A stretch of 64,000 nt of DNA from contig NZ_JBCNLP010000001.1 in the NCBI RefSeq assembly GCF_039595395.1, positions 1,674,001 to 1,738,000 of the forward strand, in the 5' to 3' direction. The notes under the pieces were generated by a model that saw nothing but the letters and a program-made list of their open reading frames with translations, was not told where the DNA came from and did no database searches. This document shows positions 7,802 to 16,549 of the stretch, in pieces. Positions within the stretch are counted from its first letter, which is position 1. The number at the start of each line of letters is the position of its first letter. The DNA is from Novosphingobium sp. (GTDB taxonomy: Bacteria; Pseudomonadota; Alphaproteobacteria; Sphingomonadales; Sphingomonadaceae). A program made the position numbers and the translations under genes.

Positions 7802-9130
7802 TCAGGTGAGCGAAGCCGCCTGCTGCAGGTTCAGCGAACGGGTTTCCGGCGCCAGGGCCCAGGTCACGAGCAGCCCGAGCAGGGTCACCAGCGCGGCGGC
7901 GTACATGGTCTGGGCGGTACCCAGGGTTTCCAGGGAAAGCGGCACCAGGTAGGTGCCCACCGCGGCGCCCACGCGCGATAACGAGGTGCCGACGCCGACC
8001 GCGAAGGCGCGGATCTCGGTGGGGAACAGTTCGTTCGGGTAGACCAGTTGCAGCACCTGGGCGCCGCCGATGAACAGCGCGTAGGCACCGAACAGGCCGA
8101 GGATGGTCGCCTCCGAGCCGGCGTGGAAGACGCCCAGCCCGAGCAGCGCCAGGCCGGACCAGAGGAAGCTGTGCAGCAGCATGCAGCGCCGGCCGATGCG
8201 GTTGATCAGGCGGGTGGCGATGATGCAGCCGATGACGAACAGCAGGGTGATCGCCACCGAACCGTAGGAGGCCCAGTCGCCCTTCAGGTTCAGCGCCAGC
8301 AGCACCTTGGGCGCGAAGGCGTAGACGGCGAACACGGGGATCACCGAGCAGGTCCAGAACAGGGTGACGAAGAGCATGCGCTTGCCGTAGCCGGCGTAGA
8401 GCAGGTGCCAGATGGTGACCTTCCGTTCCAGCGCCTGTTCGGGCAGGTTCTCCAGCGAGAAGGCTTCGCCGTAGACCTGGCGGATGACCCGTTCTGCGTC
8501 CGCGTCGCGGCCCTTGCTCAGCAGCCAGCGCGGCGACTCGGGGGTGCCGATGCGTAGCAGGAACAGCACGGCGCCGATCGCCGCGGTGCTGGCCAGTACC
8601 AGGCGCCAGGCGTCCTCGCCGCCGCTGCGCAGGATCAGGTCGCCGACCAGGTAGGCGAAGGCGGCGCCGGCGAACCAGAGGATGGTCAGGGTGGCCAGGC
8701 GCGGTCCGCGATACTTCTTCGGCAGGAACTCCACCAGCAAGGCGGTGGCGACCGGGTACTCGATGCCCACCGCCACGCCGATCAGGAAGCGCAGGACGAA
8801 CAGCGCCGCCGCCGAGTCGACCCCGTACTGCGCCAGGGAAGCGAGGACGAACAGGCTGGGGCCGACGAAGAACAGCCTGCGGCGGCCCAGGCGGTCGGTC
8901 AGCCAGCCGCCGAGGAAACCGCCGAAGAAGATGCCGACCAGCGCCGAGGCGGCGATCATGCCCTGCCAGAAACTGCTCAGTTGCAATGCCGCGGTCATCT
9001 GCAGCATCGCCACGCCGATGATGCTCAGCACGTAGCCGTCGACGAAGGAGCCGCCGCCGGAGCGCAGGGTCAACAGCCGGTGGAAGGCGTTGAGGGGTAC
9101 GTCTTCGATCGAGGTCGTAGGATTTGTCAT
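7802..9130 (-). CDS. MFS transporter of the acquired cassette
   Basis: A 442-residue carrier with 12 predicted membrane segments. It has the G-R-L-G-R-R-R loop, ESPRWLLSKGR in the central cytoplasmic loop, NELFPTEIR and a final APETRSL. It is full-length and starts at an ATG with AGGAG about seven bases upstream. It sits between the FAD oxidase and the DapA-family gene and most likely imports the substrate of the pathway. It is a homologue of the host-like carrier at 1939-3276, so two carriers of one subfamily flank the porin and ProX genes. A run of 16 C (minus strand) lies about 100 bases upstream of its start. Confidence 0.85.
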   Translation of the reverse strand: MTNPTTSIEDVPLNAFHRLLTLRSGGGSFVDGYVLSIIGVAMLQMTAALQLSSFWQGMIAASALVGIFFGGFLGGWLTDRLGRRRLFFVGPSLFVLASLAQYGVDSAAALFVLRFLIGVAVGIEYPVATALLVEFLPKKYRGPRLATLTILWFAGAAFAYLVGDLILRSGGEDAWRLVLASTAAIGAVLFLLRIGTPESPRWLLSKGRDADAERVIRQVYGEAFSLENLPEQALERKVTIWHLLYAGYGKRMLFVTLFWTCSVIPVFAVYAFAPKVLLALNLKGDWASYGSVAITLLFVIGCIIATRLINRIGRRCMLLHSFLWSGLALLGLGVFHAGSEATILGLFGAYALFIGGAQVLQLVYPNELFPTEIRAFAVGVGTSLSRVGAAVGTYLVPLSLETLGTAQTMYAAALVTLLGLLVTWALAPETRSLNLQQAASLT

Positions 9131-9232
9131 TATTGTCTCCTGGTTCTAACCGCTGCCGGTGAATTCGGGCCGAGCGAATCCGCGAGGCTGGAACGCTCTC
9201 CAGCTCCGGTTTTAAAGGGGGGTTTGAATGGA

Positions 9233-9248
9233 GGGGGGGGGGGGGGGG
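9233..9248 (+). repeat. homopolymer tract of 16 G
   Basis: Sixteen consecutive G on the plus strand lie in the 135-base gap between the FAD oxidase stop (9266) and the MFS start (9130). Both flanking genes read leftward, so it is a C16 in the transcript, about 100 bases before the MFS start. A second, shorter run of six G is at 9217-9222, and a hairpin (GCTGGA/TCCAGC, 9187-9204) follows on the transcript. Confidence 0.9.
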
Positions 9249-9265
9249 CCCGTTATTAGGGATGC

Positions 9266-10585
9266 CTAGCTTTCTCTACCTGCTCGATACTGCCCCCACC
9301 TCAGGTTGAGGTTCACGCCAAGGGAAAGGAGTGGTTCGGGTGGATTGCCGCTGGGACCGGGCGCGCGCAGCAGGAAGTCGATCAGCTCGTTGCGTTCGCC
9401 CGCCAGCCAGTCGGCCAGCAGCTTCCCGGTGACGGTCCCGCGGGTTACCCCCAGGCCGTTGCAGCACAGGGCGCCATAGACGTTGGGCGCCAGCTCGCCG
9501 AAGTGCCCCATGTGGTTCCTCGACAGCGCCAGCGAGCCGCCCCAGGTGTAGTCGAAGCCGACTTCCGGGAGCATCGGGAAGCGCTGGCGGAACGAGGCGC
9601 GATGGCGTACGGCGAAGCGCTCAAGGTATTTCCCGGCGCTGCGTCCGTCAGGGTTGAAACTGAAGCTGTTGCGGATCAGCAGGCGGTTGTCCGGGGTACG
9701 CCTCACCGTGGTGCCGTAAGGGTCGGCCGGGATCAGGCCCCAGTAGGGGCGCCCGCCGAGGCGGGCCTGCTCCTCGGCATCGAGCGGCCGGGTCAGGCTG
9801 GCGTAGGTGAAGATCGGCAGCATCCGCCCCTGGAGGAAGCCGAAGCTCATGCCGAAGGCGTTGTTGGCGAGGACCAGGCGGTCGGCCAGGATGCTGCCGT
9901 GGGGATGGCTCAGCAGGGTCCTGTCGCCATATTCCACGGCGGTGATCGGTGTGTGTTCGTAGAGGCTGACGTTGCCCGGCAGGCTGTCGGCCAGGCCCTT
10001 GACCAGGGCCGAGGGCTGCACCAGCAGGGTACCGGGGGTGAACAGGGCCTTGCGATAGAAAGCGGTGCCGATGTGTCCCGGGAGGTCGTCCGCCTCGATC
10101 ACCTCGTAGGCCTGGCCGAGCCGGTCGAGGCCGCGCCGGTAGGCGTCGAGCACAGCCACGCCGCGCGCCTCGACGGCCGCCTGGTACTTGCCGCAGGCCT
10201 TCATCTGGCAGTCGATGGCATGGCGCTGCACCTGTTCGCGGAGCAGCGACTGGCCGGCGAGATTGAGCTTCAGGCCGATCCGGGCGGTCGCTATGTCGCC
10301 GATGTAGTCGTCTGCGCCGATGTCGTGGGGCAGGTCGATGGCGAAGCCGGCGTTGCGCCCGGCGGTACCGAAGCCGACTTCCTGGGCCTCGACCAGGACG
10401 ATCTCCTCGTCGGGAAAATGCAGCGCCAGCTGGCGCGCGGCGGCGAGGCCGGTGAAGCCGGCGCCGACCACCACCCAACGGGCGGCGCTCCTGCCGTAGT
10501 GGGCCGGCTTCGGCCGCCGCGGCGGGCTGAGGTGATACCAGCCGCAGGAACGGTCGTCGGCCGGAAGGTGGGTTACTTTCGTCAT
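9266..10585 (-). CDS. FAD-dependent DAO-type amine oxidase (PuuB-like)
   Basis: A 439-residue flavoprotein. The dinucleotide-binding loop is VVVGAGFTGLAAA near residue 38, then the ED-VEAQEVGFGTAGRNAG segment characteristic of PuuB/gamma-glutamylputrescine oxidase and related DAO enzymes. A C-terminal GYDYTWGG-like stretch (DYTWGGSLALS) and GxGV-type FAD contact (NGLGVTRGT) complete the fold. It would deaminate a secondary or primary amine to an aldehyde, giving substrate for the ALDH of the same cassette. I use the ATG at 10585, which leaves the usual 37 residues before the GxGxxG loop; a GTG at 10642 with GGAGG is possible. The order and base composition are Pseudomonas-like. Confidence 0.85.
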   Translation of the reverse strand: MTKVTHLPADDRSCGWYHLSPPRRPKPAHYGRSAARWVVVGAGFTGLAAARQLALHFPDEEIVLVEAQEVGFGTAGRNAGFAIDLPHDIGADDYIGDIATARIGLKLNLAGQSLLREQVQRHAIDCQMKACGKYQAAVEARGVAVLDAYRRGLDRLGQAYEVIEADDLPGHIGTAFYRKALFTPGTLLVQPSALVKGLADSLPGNVSLYEHTPITAVEYGDRTLLSHPHGSILADRLVLANNAFGMSFGFLQGRMLPIFTYASLTRPLDAEEQARLGGRPYWGLIPADPYGTTVRRTPDNRLLIRNSFSFNPDGRSAGKYLERFAVRHRASFRQRFPMLPEVGFDYTWGGSLALSRNHMGHFGELAPNVYGALCCNGLGVTRGTVTGKLLADWLAGERNELIDFLLRAPGPSGNPPEPLLSLGVNLNLRWGQYRAGRES

Positions 10586-10697
10586 CGCAGGGACAGGCAC
10601 TCTTGTGACTGGAACCCGCGTAACGACCCCCTCGGGTGCCACGGCCTCCGAGTTTCGGGGCGGGACCAGTTGAGGCGCGGAGTGGGGCGCCGACCGA

Positions 10698-11420
10698 TCA
10701 GGTCAGTTGGATGTCCAGCCCTTCAGGCGCCGCGTACTCGGCCATGCGCCGGCGCGACAGCTCGAAATGCGCGCGGACGATGTCCGCCGCCGCATCCGGA
10801 TCGCGCCGCTGGATGGCATCGACGATCTGGTCGTGCTGGTCGCAGGCGAGTTCCAGGTCGCGTTGCATGTCGTCGGTGGTCGGATGGCGGTAGAAGATTT
10901 TGCCCAGCCGCGCATGGTCGATCAGCAAGCGGCGCAGGCTCGGCATGAGGTAGTCGTTGTGGGCCATCCTGCCGATCTCCAGGTGGAAGGCGTCGTTGTG
11001 GATGACGCGGTTTTCCACATGCCTCTCTTCGATGGCCTTGCGGAAATCTTCCTGGATCGCCTTGAGCGTCTCGATCTCCGCTTCGCTGGCATGGGTGGCC
11101 GCCAGTTGCGTGGTGGCGATGTAGATCAGCGGCGCGGCGAGAAAGAAGGCGTGCAGCGAGTCGTGGCTCATGGCCGCGACGCGCGGCGCACGGTTGGCTT
11201 CCAGTTCGATGTAGCCCTCGGCGGCGATCTGCCGCAGCAGTTCGCGCACCGGCGGGCGCGAGAGGCCGAACTCGTCGCACAGGGCGAGTTCGTCGACGAC
11301 CGCGCCGGGCGCCAGTTCCATGCTCAGGATCCGCCGGCGCAAGCTGTCGTTCAGGACAGTCTTGCGGTCCAAAGGTTGGTCAAGGGACGCGTCAGCTTCG
11401 ATCATGTCTGGCGCTTTCAT
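10698..11420 (-). CDS. GntR/FadR-family (FCD) transcription regulator
   Basis: A 240-residue regulator. The N-terminal winged helix has LRRRILSMELAPGA and LCDEFGLSRPPVRELLRQIAAEGYIEL, the classical GntR pattern. The C-terminal all-helical FCD domain has the metal or ligand residues DAFHLEIGRMAHN and HDQIVDAIQRRD. The ATG at 11420 is taken because GAGAGG stands five bases ahead. It heads the five-gene minus-strand cassette and probably represses it until a pathway acid binds. In-frame codons continue upstream to 11654, but that extension is not protein-like. Confidence 0.88.
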   Translation of the reverse strand: MKAPDMIEADASLDQPLDRKTVLNDSLRRRILSMELAPGAVVDELALCDEFGLSRPPVRELLRQIAAEGYIELEANRAPRVAAMSHDSLHAFFLAAPLIYIATTQLAATHASEAEIETLKAIQEDFRKAIEERHVENRVIHNDAFHLEIGRMAHNDYLMPSLRRLLIDHARLGKIFYRHPTTDDMQRDLELACDQHDQIVDAIQRRDPDAAADIVRAHFELSRRRMAEYAAPEGLDIQLT

Positions 11421-11613
11421 AACTGCCTCTCCGCTGCTCGTGAAGAGCTGCTTTTCCATGCCGCCGCTTTGGAGCGGCTGTGACTGCGACCTGAGTCGAA
11501 ATACAAACTGTAGACACAACATAGACTGAAAGAAGGCATTCCGTCTATAGGGCTTGCAACGCATTTTGATTCGCCCGGAACCAAGGGTTTCGCGGGGCGC
11601 GCCGGAGAGAAGA
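11421..11613. promoter_or_regulatory. divergent control region and right edge of the acquired block
   Basis: This gap separates the GntR gene (minus) from the EamA gene (plus). It contains TGTAGACACA near 11509 and GTCTATAG near 11543, so a TAGAC/GTCTA pair spaced about 29 bases, a possible regulator site. Base composition changes from Pseudomonas-like to the window's usual style across this gap. I see no flanking direct repeat, tRNA or IS end. Confidence 0.4.
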
Positions 11614-12567
11614 ATGTCAGCGAAAAACATCCCTTTGGGCTTGGCCTTCGGCATGGCGGCGGGGGCTTTCTGGGGCCTGGTCTTCGTCGTGCCCGATGTC
11701 GCGAATCACTTTGGGCCGCTGCAATTGTCGGCGGGGCGCTATCTGGCTTACGGGGTGTTCGCGCTGGCGTTGCTGGCGCCGCATTGGCGCCGGATCGCTC
11801 CCGCGTTGGGGCGCGCGGAATGGATTGCGCTGGCCTGGCTGAGCCTGCTGGGCAACATCCTCTATTACGTGCTGCTGGCCAGTGCGGTGCAATTGGGTGG
11901 CGTGGCCATGACCTCTCTGGTGATCGGCTTTCTGCCGGTGACCGTCACCATCATCGGCAGCCGCAGCAAGGGTGCGGTGCCGCTGCCCAAGTTGATGCCT
12001 TCGTTGGTGCTGAGCATGGCGGGGATTGCCTGCATCGCGTGGGAATCTTTGGGGCGGGCCGGCAGCGCCTCATTCCTCACGCAGGTGAGCGGCTTTGCCT
12101 GCGCGGTGGGCGCGTTGATCTCATGGACGGGTTTCGCGGTGGGCAACAGCCGCTGGCTCGCACGGCTGGATGGCTTTTCCGGCCATGACTGGAGCCTGTT
12201 GATCGGGGTGATGACCGGCGCTCAAGCTCTGTTGCTGATCCCGCCCGCGCTGCTTCTGGAGGGCGTGTCCCAGGGGCGGCATGAGTGGCTGACCTTCGCT
12301 GGCTTGTGCACTGGCATTGCGCTGTTCTCCTCCATTATCGGCAATGGGTTGTGGAACCGAATGTCGCGGCTTCTGCCCTTGACGATGGTGGGGCAGATGA
12401 TCCTGTTCGAAACACTTTTTGCCCTGCTGTACGGTTTCCTGTGGGAGCAGCGCTGGCCGACGATGTTTGAAGGATTGGCGATCATGCTGGTGGCGGCCTC
12501 GGTGCTGTCGTGCCTTGCCGCGCATCGGCCGAGGGAAGGAAGCGAGCATCTGCTGGCAGATCACTGA
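11614..12567 (+). CDS. EamA/DMT-family transporter
   Basis: A 317-residue membrane protein with ten hydrophobic segments in two halves, the layout of the drug/metabolite transporter superfamily. The first half has the family's GAFWGLVFVVP and AGRYLAYG stretches, the second ISWTGFAVGNSRW and a terminal LAIMLVAASVLSC. The start ATG at 11614 has GGAGAGAAGA directly ahead and leaves a short hydrophilic tail before helix 1. It probably exports an amino acid or other small metabolite. It is divergent from the GntR cassette and has window-typical base use, so it belongs to the host side of the junction. Confidence 0.8.
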   Translation: MSAKNIPLGLAFGMAAGAFWGLVFVVPDVANHFGPLQLSAGRYLAYGVFALALLAPHWRRIAPALGRAEWIALAWLSLLGNILYYVLLASAVQLGGVAMTSLVIGFLPVTVTIIGSRSKGAVPLPKLMPSLVLSMAGIACIAWESLGRAGSASFLTQVSGFACAVGALISWTGFAVGNSRWLARLDGFSGHDWSLLIGVMTGAQALLLIPPALLLEGVSQGRHEWLTFAGLCTGIALFSSIIGNGLWNRMSRLLPLTMVGQMILFETLFALLYGFLWEQRWPTMFEGLAIMLVAASVLSCLAAHRPREGSEHLLADH

Positions 12568-12787
12568 GCGCCAGAGCGGCACGTTCACCGCATTTACGTG
12601 AAGCGACCTGGATTGCCTGGAGGATCTTCTCGATCTCCGCCGCTCAGCTTTCATGCAGGATCTCTGAGCCCGTCGCAGCGGCACACATCGGATGGATACA
12701 AGCGACGCGGCTCTTGGATTTGTGAACATTTACAAAAGGCGTCCGTCGTTTCCGTCATGAGGTCGTTCGATTGGAACTCCGGTGACA

Positions 12788-12850
12788 GAGGTGAACAAAC
12801 GGCTGCTGTTGACGTTCAGTCCGAAGGCCATGACGGTCGGTTTTGTCAGC
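12788..12850 (+). repeat. 63-bp dispersed element, copy 2
   Basis: Contains GTGAACAAACGGC at its left end and GGTTTTGTCAGC at its right end, 63 bases. Its right end is 4 bases beyond the stop codon of the minus-strand diguanylate cyclase at 12855. Confidence 0.8.
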
Positions 12851-12854
12851 GAAC

Positions 12855-14369
12855 TCAGATGAGCCTGATCTGTTGTGTGTTTCGCCCCGCGTGCTTGGCT
12901 GCATAAAGGGCGTCGTCCGCCGCCTTGAGGAGCGTATCGGGATCAACCTGTTCGACATGCTCGGCATGGCCAACGCCGACGCTGATCGTCACGCGGCCTT
13001 TCGGGCTTGGAGAAGGCAGATTGAGGGCATGGACCGTCTGGCCAAGCAATTCCGCAAATTGCATGGCCTGTTCGGGGCTGGCGGAGGGAAGGATGGCGAC
13101 AAACTCCTCACCGCCATATCTGGCAACAAGATCCGAGGCGCGCGTGGCGCAGCTGCCCAGGGCGTCGGCGACGGCGCGAAGGCAGCGATCACCCTCGGCA
13201 TGGCCAAGCCCGTCGTTGAGCATCTTGAAGTGATCGATGTCGAGCATCAGCACGGCCAGCGCCGTCCTCGACCGCCAGGCGCGCGACCACTCGATCCGGA
13301 ACCTGTTGTCAAAGCATCGGCGGTTCGGCAGGGCGGTCAACGTATCGATCTGGGCAAGCTGTTCGAGGCGATCCCTCTCCTCAAGATTGCGCATATGGGT
13401 GAGCACATTGCGGAAGCCCGATCCCAGTGTCGCCATGGCCACGCCCGCAATGGCCCAGGCGGGATTGGCCCGGAAAACGATCGCCGACACGGTGAGCAAC
13501 ATGGCCGGAAGCATCAGCGGACTTGCAGCCAGCACAAACCGCTCCTGCCGAACGGACAGGCTATAATTCAGCCGGAAGCCGAGGTTCGCATGCGCTGCTT
13601 TTGCCATGAGAAAGAGGAAGGGCACGTCGATCAGCAGATCCGTCAGGCCGCCATAGGGCGTATCATGCTGCGCATGATTCATATATCCGGCAGCCAGAAA
13701 GTAGAGCAGCGCGTAAACGGCCAGAGCCCCAAAAAACTCTCGTTCCTGCCGATCACGGCTTGAGGCGAAGCGGATGGCGGCAAAGAGGACAATCAGCAGA
13801 TTTTCGGCATCGAAGCCCGCCAGAATATTGAGCACGTCGCTGGAGTTTGACGCGCCGGTGCTGGAAAAGGTGAAGCTGTGAATGAAGAACAGCGCGCCCA
13901 GAGCAAGGGCCAGAGCCGCATCGACAACCCTTACCGACAGGGCTTCCGCAGCCGGGCTGGCGACGATGAAAAGGATCGGTACGCCATAGAGTACGGCGAG
14001 CAGAACGCTGATGCTCGGTCCCGGCTCCGGATTTGGCAGGCCGACCAGTTCAAGGATGTTGATCGATAGTCCGGCAGACCAGAAGATCAGGGCCAGAGCC
14101 AGAGCGCACCACCCTTGCGCATAGCCTTCCCGCCTTCGCAAAAAGCAGGCGAGCGCGGCCAGGAGGGGGGCTGTGACCTGAAAGCTGATTGAGATGACGT
14201 CGGCGCGGCGCGGAAACAATATGATCCCGAGCACATGGGCCAGGAGAAAAAGGCCGGCAACCGTTGGAATGGCCAGGGGATGGGCACCTGGCAGTTTGTG
14301 CGCGGTGGCCTGGCCGATGGCAGGCTCCCCCTGGGCCGAAAGATGCGCGTAGAGATTGGTGTTCGCCAT
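12855..14369 (-). CDS. membrane diguanylate cyclase (GGDEF)
   Basis: A 504-residue protein. About eight membrane helices fill residues 35-320, then a coiled linker (NLEERDRLEQLAQ) and a complete GGDEF domain. The active-site loop is GGEEF at 419-423, preceded by IDHFKMLND (metal and substrate residues) and GHAEGD. The inhibitory I-site RASD is at 410-413, five residues before the loop, so product inhibition by c-di-GMP is expected. It makes c-di-GMP at the inner membrane. No EAL domain follows. The ATG has GGGAGG four to five bases upstream. The N-terminal sensor does not match a named module that I know. Confidence 0.88.
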   Translation of the reverse strand: MANTNLYAHLSAQGEPAIGQATAHKLPGAHPLAIPTVAGLFLLAHVLGIILFPRRADVISISFQVTAPLLAALACFLRRREGYAQGWCALALALIFWSAGLSINILELVGLPNPEPGPSISVLLAVLYGVPILFIVASPAAEALSVRVVDAALALALGALFFIHSFTFSSTGASNSSDVLNILAGFDAENLLIVLFAAIRFASSRDRQEREFFGALAVYALLYFLAAGYMNHAQHDTPYGGLTDLLIDVPFLFLMAKAAHANLGFRLNYSLSVRQERFVLAASPLMLPAMLLTVSAIVFRANPAWAIAGVAMATLGSGFRNVLTHMRNLEERDRLEQLAQIDTLTALPNRRCFDNRFRIEWSRAWRSRTALAVLMLDIDHFKMLNDGLGHAEGDRCLRAVADALGSCATRASDLVARYGGEEFVAILPSASPEQAMQFAELLGQTVHALNLPSPSPKGRVTISVGVGHAEHVEQVDPDTLLKAADDALYAAKHAGRNTQQIRLI

Positions 14370-14482
14370 GGCACCTCCCGATTCCGGAGGATCATTTTTA
14401 GCGCGAGTTGGTGTATATATTGATAAATGTGGCTGGGGTGCGGACTGTATCTTTTGGGTGTGACCGGAAGCGAGGGCCGATC

Positions 14483-14518
14483 GCCCCCGCTACGCTTTCC
14501 TCTATGCGCAGCGGGGGC
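14483..14518. terminator. 9-bp perfect hairpin behind the SDR gene
   Basis: GCCCCCGCT (14483-14491) pairs with AGCGGGGGC (14510-14518) around an 18-base loop. It lies 50 bases past the stop of the minus-strand SDR gene and before the diguanylate cyclase promoter. A T run is missing, so it is only a possible terminator. Confidence 0.45.
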
Positions 14519-14569
14519 ATCTTCACAACCGCACAGCGGCTGGCATCATCGGCCCGGTCACTTGCCCGA

Positions 14570-15343
14570 TCACTTGGTGGTGTAGCCGCCATTGACCAGG
14601 ATGGTCTGCCCGGTCATCCACCAGCCATCGGTGACCAGAAAGCGGATCCAGGGCACGATGTCCGCAATATCGGTGAGCCCGGTCTTGCTGAAGGGCGAGA
14701 GCGCCGCCGCGCTCTTGTGATAGGCCACCGCATCGGCGCCCTCGGCGGGATAGAAGAAAGGCGTGTCCATCGGGCCGGGGCCGATCGCGGTCACCGAGAT
14801 GCCGCGCTCGCCAAACTCCTTGGAGGCTGCGCGCGTGTAATGCTCCACCGGAGCCTTGGTCCCGGCATAAGAGGCGTAATAGGGCGTGTAGGCCCCCAGC
14901 AGCGAGGTCACCAGCGTGCAGACCTTGCCATGGTCATTGAGGTGCTTGCCCGCTTCCTTGAGGAAGAAGAAGGCCGATTTGGAATTGACCGCGCTCATCG
15001 CGTCGAACTCTTGCTCGGTGATCTCCACCATCGGCTTTTTCAGAACCTTGCCCACCGTGTTGACCGCGATATCGATGCCGCCCATCGCCGCCTTGGCCTG
15101 CTCGAACAGCGTTTCCATGGCCGATGCCGTGGTCAGATCGGCCTGAAAGGCGAAGCCTTTGGCGCCCGCCGCCGCGATGGCGGCCAGCGTCTCATCGGCT
15201 TCGGCACGGGCGGCGTCGCTGTTGTAGTGGACGGCCACGGCGCGCGCGCCCTGCCGCGCAAGGTCGGTGGCCAGCAAGCCGCCCAGATTTTTCGCGCCGC
15301 CGGCGATAAGCACGGCTTTGCCGGTGATGGAATGGTCAGTCAT
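14570..15343 (-). CDS. short-chain dehydrogenase/reductase (SDR)
   Basis: A 257-residue classical SDR. The cofactor loop is AGGAKNLGG near residue 14, a slightly altered T-G-x-x-x-G-x-G, and the VHYNSD segment behind strand 2 suggests NADP(H). NTVGK replaces the usual NNAG. The catalytic motif is SYAGTK (Y-x-x-x-K) with the serine in TSLLGAY. The C-terminal TGQTILVNGGYT is typical of FabG-like members. The ATG at 15343 has TGGAGA seven bases ahead. It is divergent from the LysR gene at 15444, with an inverted repeat between the two, so that LysR protein is probably its regulator. The substrate is unknown. Confidence 0.88.
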   Translation of the reverse strand: MTDHSITGKAVLIAGGAKNLGGLLATDLARQGARAVAVHYNSDAARAEADETLAAIAAAGAKGFAFQADLTTASAMETLFEQAKAAMGGIDIAVNTVGKVLKKPMVEITEQEFDAMSAVNSKSAFFFLKEAGKHLNDHGKVCTLVTSLLGAYTPYYASYAGTKAPVEHYTRAASKEFGERGISVTAIGPGPMDTPFFYPAEGADAVAYHKSAAALSPFSKTGLTDIADIVPWIRFLVTDGWWMTGQTILVNGGYTTK

Positions 15344-15390
15344 GATCGGGTCTCCAATTGAGACTCCGCACTTTCTCTGTTCACGCAAGC

Positions 15391-15433
15391 TGGATAAATA
15401 ATGCGTACATGAGTTCACATGTCGGATAATCCA
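15391..15433. promoter_or_regulatory. LysR-type control region between SDR and LysR genes
   Basis: An interrupted palindrome, ACATG (15407-15411) and CATGT (15418-15422), sits midway between the divergent start codons at 15343 and 15444. Outer TGGAT (15391) and ATCCA (15429) extend the dyad. The position and the divergent layout fit a LysR operator. Confidence 0.45.
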
Positions 15434-15443
15434 AACAATCGCC

Positions 15444-16343
15444 ATGGACAGGATTGACCTCTTTCGCATCTTCTGCCGCGTGGTGGATTGCGCCAGCTTC
15501 ACCCGTGCGGCCGACCAGCTCGGCCTGCCGCGTTCCTCAGTCTCGCTGGCGGTGCGGGATCTGGAGGCGCGGCTTGGCACGAGGCTGCTGCATCGCACGA
15601 CGCGCAAGATCGCGCCCACACAGGATGGCCTGCTGTTTTATGAGCGCAGCCTCACCGTCATCGCGCAGGTGGAAGATGCCGAAGGCCTGTTCCGGCAGGA
15701 TGATCAGGCCCTGACGGGGCGCGTGCATGTCGATATGCCGGGGCGGATCGGTCGCCTGATCGTCGCCCCGGCCTTGCCCGAATTTCTGGATCTGCATCCC
15801 GGTGTCGATATCATTCTGGGCGTGAGTGATCGTGCCGCCAATCTGATCGAGGATGCGCTTGATTGCGTGCTGCGGGTGGGGCCGTTGGTGGATTCCTCGC
15901 TGGTAGCGCGTCCTGTCGGGCAGATTGGCTTTATCAATGTCGCCAGCCCCGTCTATCTGGCGCGCCATGGCGTGCCGCAGACCCCTGCCGATCTGGACGG
16001 CTATCACATGGTGCTCTTTGCCTCACCGACCACGGGGCGTGTCGAACCCTTCGAATGGCTGGAAGGCGGAAAATTGCGCAGTCGGCGGGTGAGGGGGCGG
16101 GTGACGGTCAACAGCGCGGAGGCCGCCATTGCTGCCTGCGTGGCGGGGCTGGGCCTGCTCCAGATCCCGGCCTATGATGTGAGGGCCGAGTTGGCGGCTG
16201 GTACTTTGACTGAAGTGCTGCCAGCCTATCCGGCCGAACCGATGCCCGCACATTTGCTGTTTCCCCGCCGCCGTGATCGGCCCCGCAGAGTGCTGGCTTT
16301 TGCCGATTGGCTGGAAGGGCTTTTGTCAAAGAGTCTTTGGTGA
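15444..16343 (+). CDS. LysR-family transcription regulator
   Basis: A 299-residue LTTR. The first 60 residues are the winged helix (FCRVVDCASFTRAADQLGLPRSSVSLAVRDLEARLGTRLLHRTTR), followed by the linker helix and a substrate-binding domain with two alpha/beta halves (MPGRIGRLIVAPALPEF, VNSAEAAIAACVAGLGLLQIP). This is the CrgA/PA0477-like group often set opposite to an SDR or quinone reductase. It is divergent from the SDR gene and likely controls it and itself. The start is an ATG without a strong ribosome site. Confidence 0.9.
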   Translation: MDRIDLFRIFCRVVDCASFTRAADQLGLPRSSVSLAVRDLEARLGTRLLHRTTRKIAPTQDGLLFYERSLTVIAQVEDAEGLFRQDDQALTGRVHVDMPGRIGRLIVAPALPEFLDLHPGVDIILGVSDRAANLIEDALDCVLRVGPLVDSSLVARPVGQIGFINVASPVYLARHGVPQTPADLDGYHMVLFASPTTGRVEPFEWLEGGKLRSRRVRGRVTVNSAEAAIAACVAGLGLLQIPAYDVRAELAAGTLTEVLPAYPAEPMPAHLLFPRRRDRPRRVLAFADWLEGLLSKSLW

Positions 16344-16549
16344 GGCTATTGGCTGCCTAAAAATTGAATGAATAGGGCGAGATAAGGCATCTCGGCGTTT
16401 CCGGGCCAGAGTGGCCGGGTAAAAGTGGCTGGCTGCTCACCAATCTGATGGTGTAAACGAATTGTTAACGGGGTGCTCCTAGCCCTGAAATCCCCTCATT
16501 CTCCGGAAACAGCCGCCGTAAAAGGCTCTGGAACCATCTGGTTGCTCCC

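Noticed and set aside
5523..7809. Long plus-strand frames antisense to the aldehyde dehydrogenase and DapA-family genes
   Set aside because: Shadow frames caused by the very high third-position GC of the Pseudomonas-like block.
9251..9265. Insertion-sequence end next to the G16 tract
   Set aside because: No inverted repeat or target duplication could be seen on either side.
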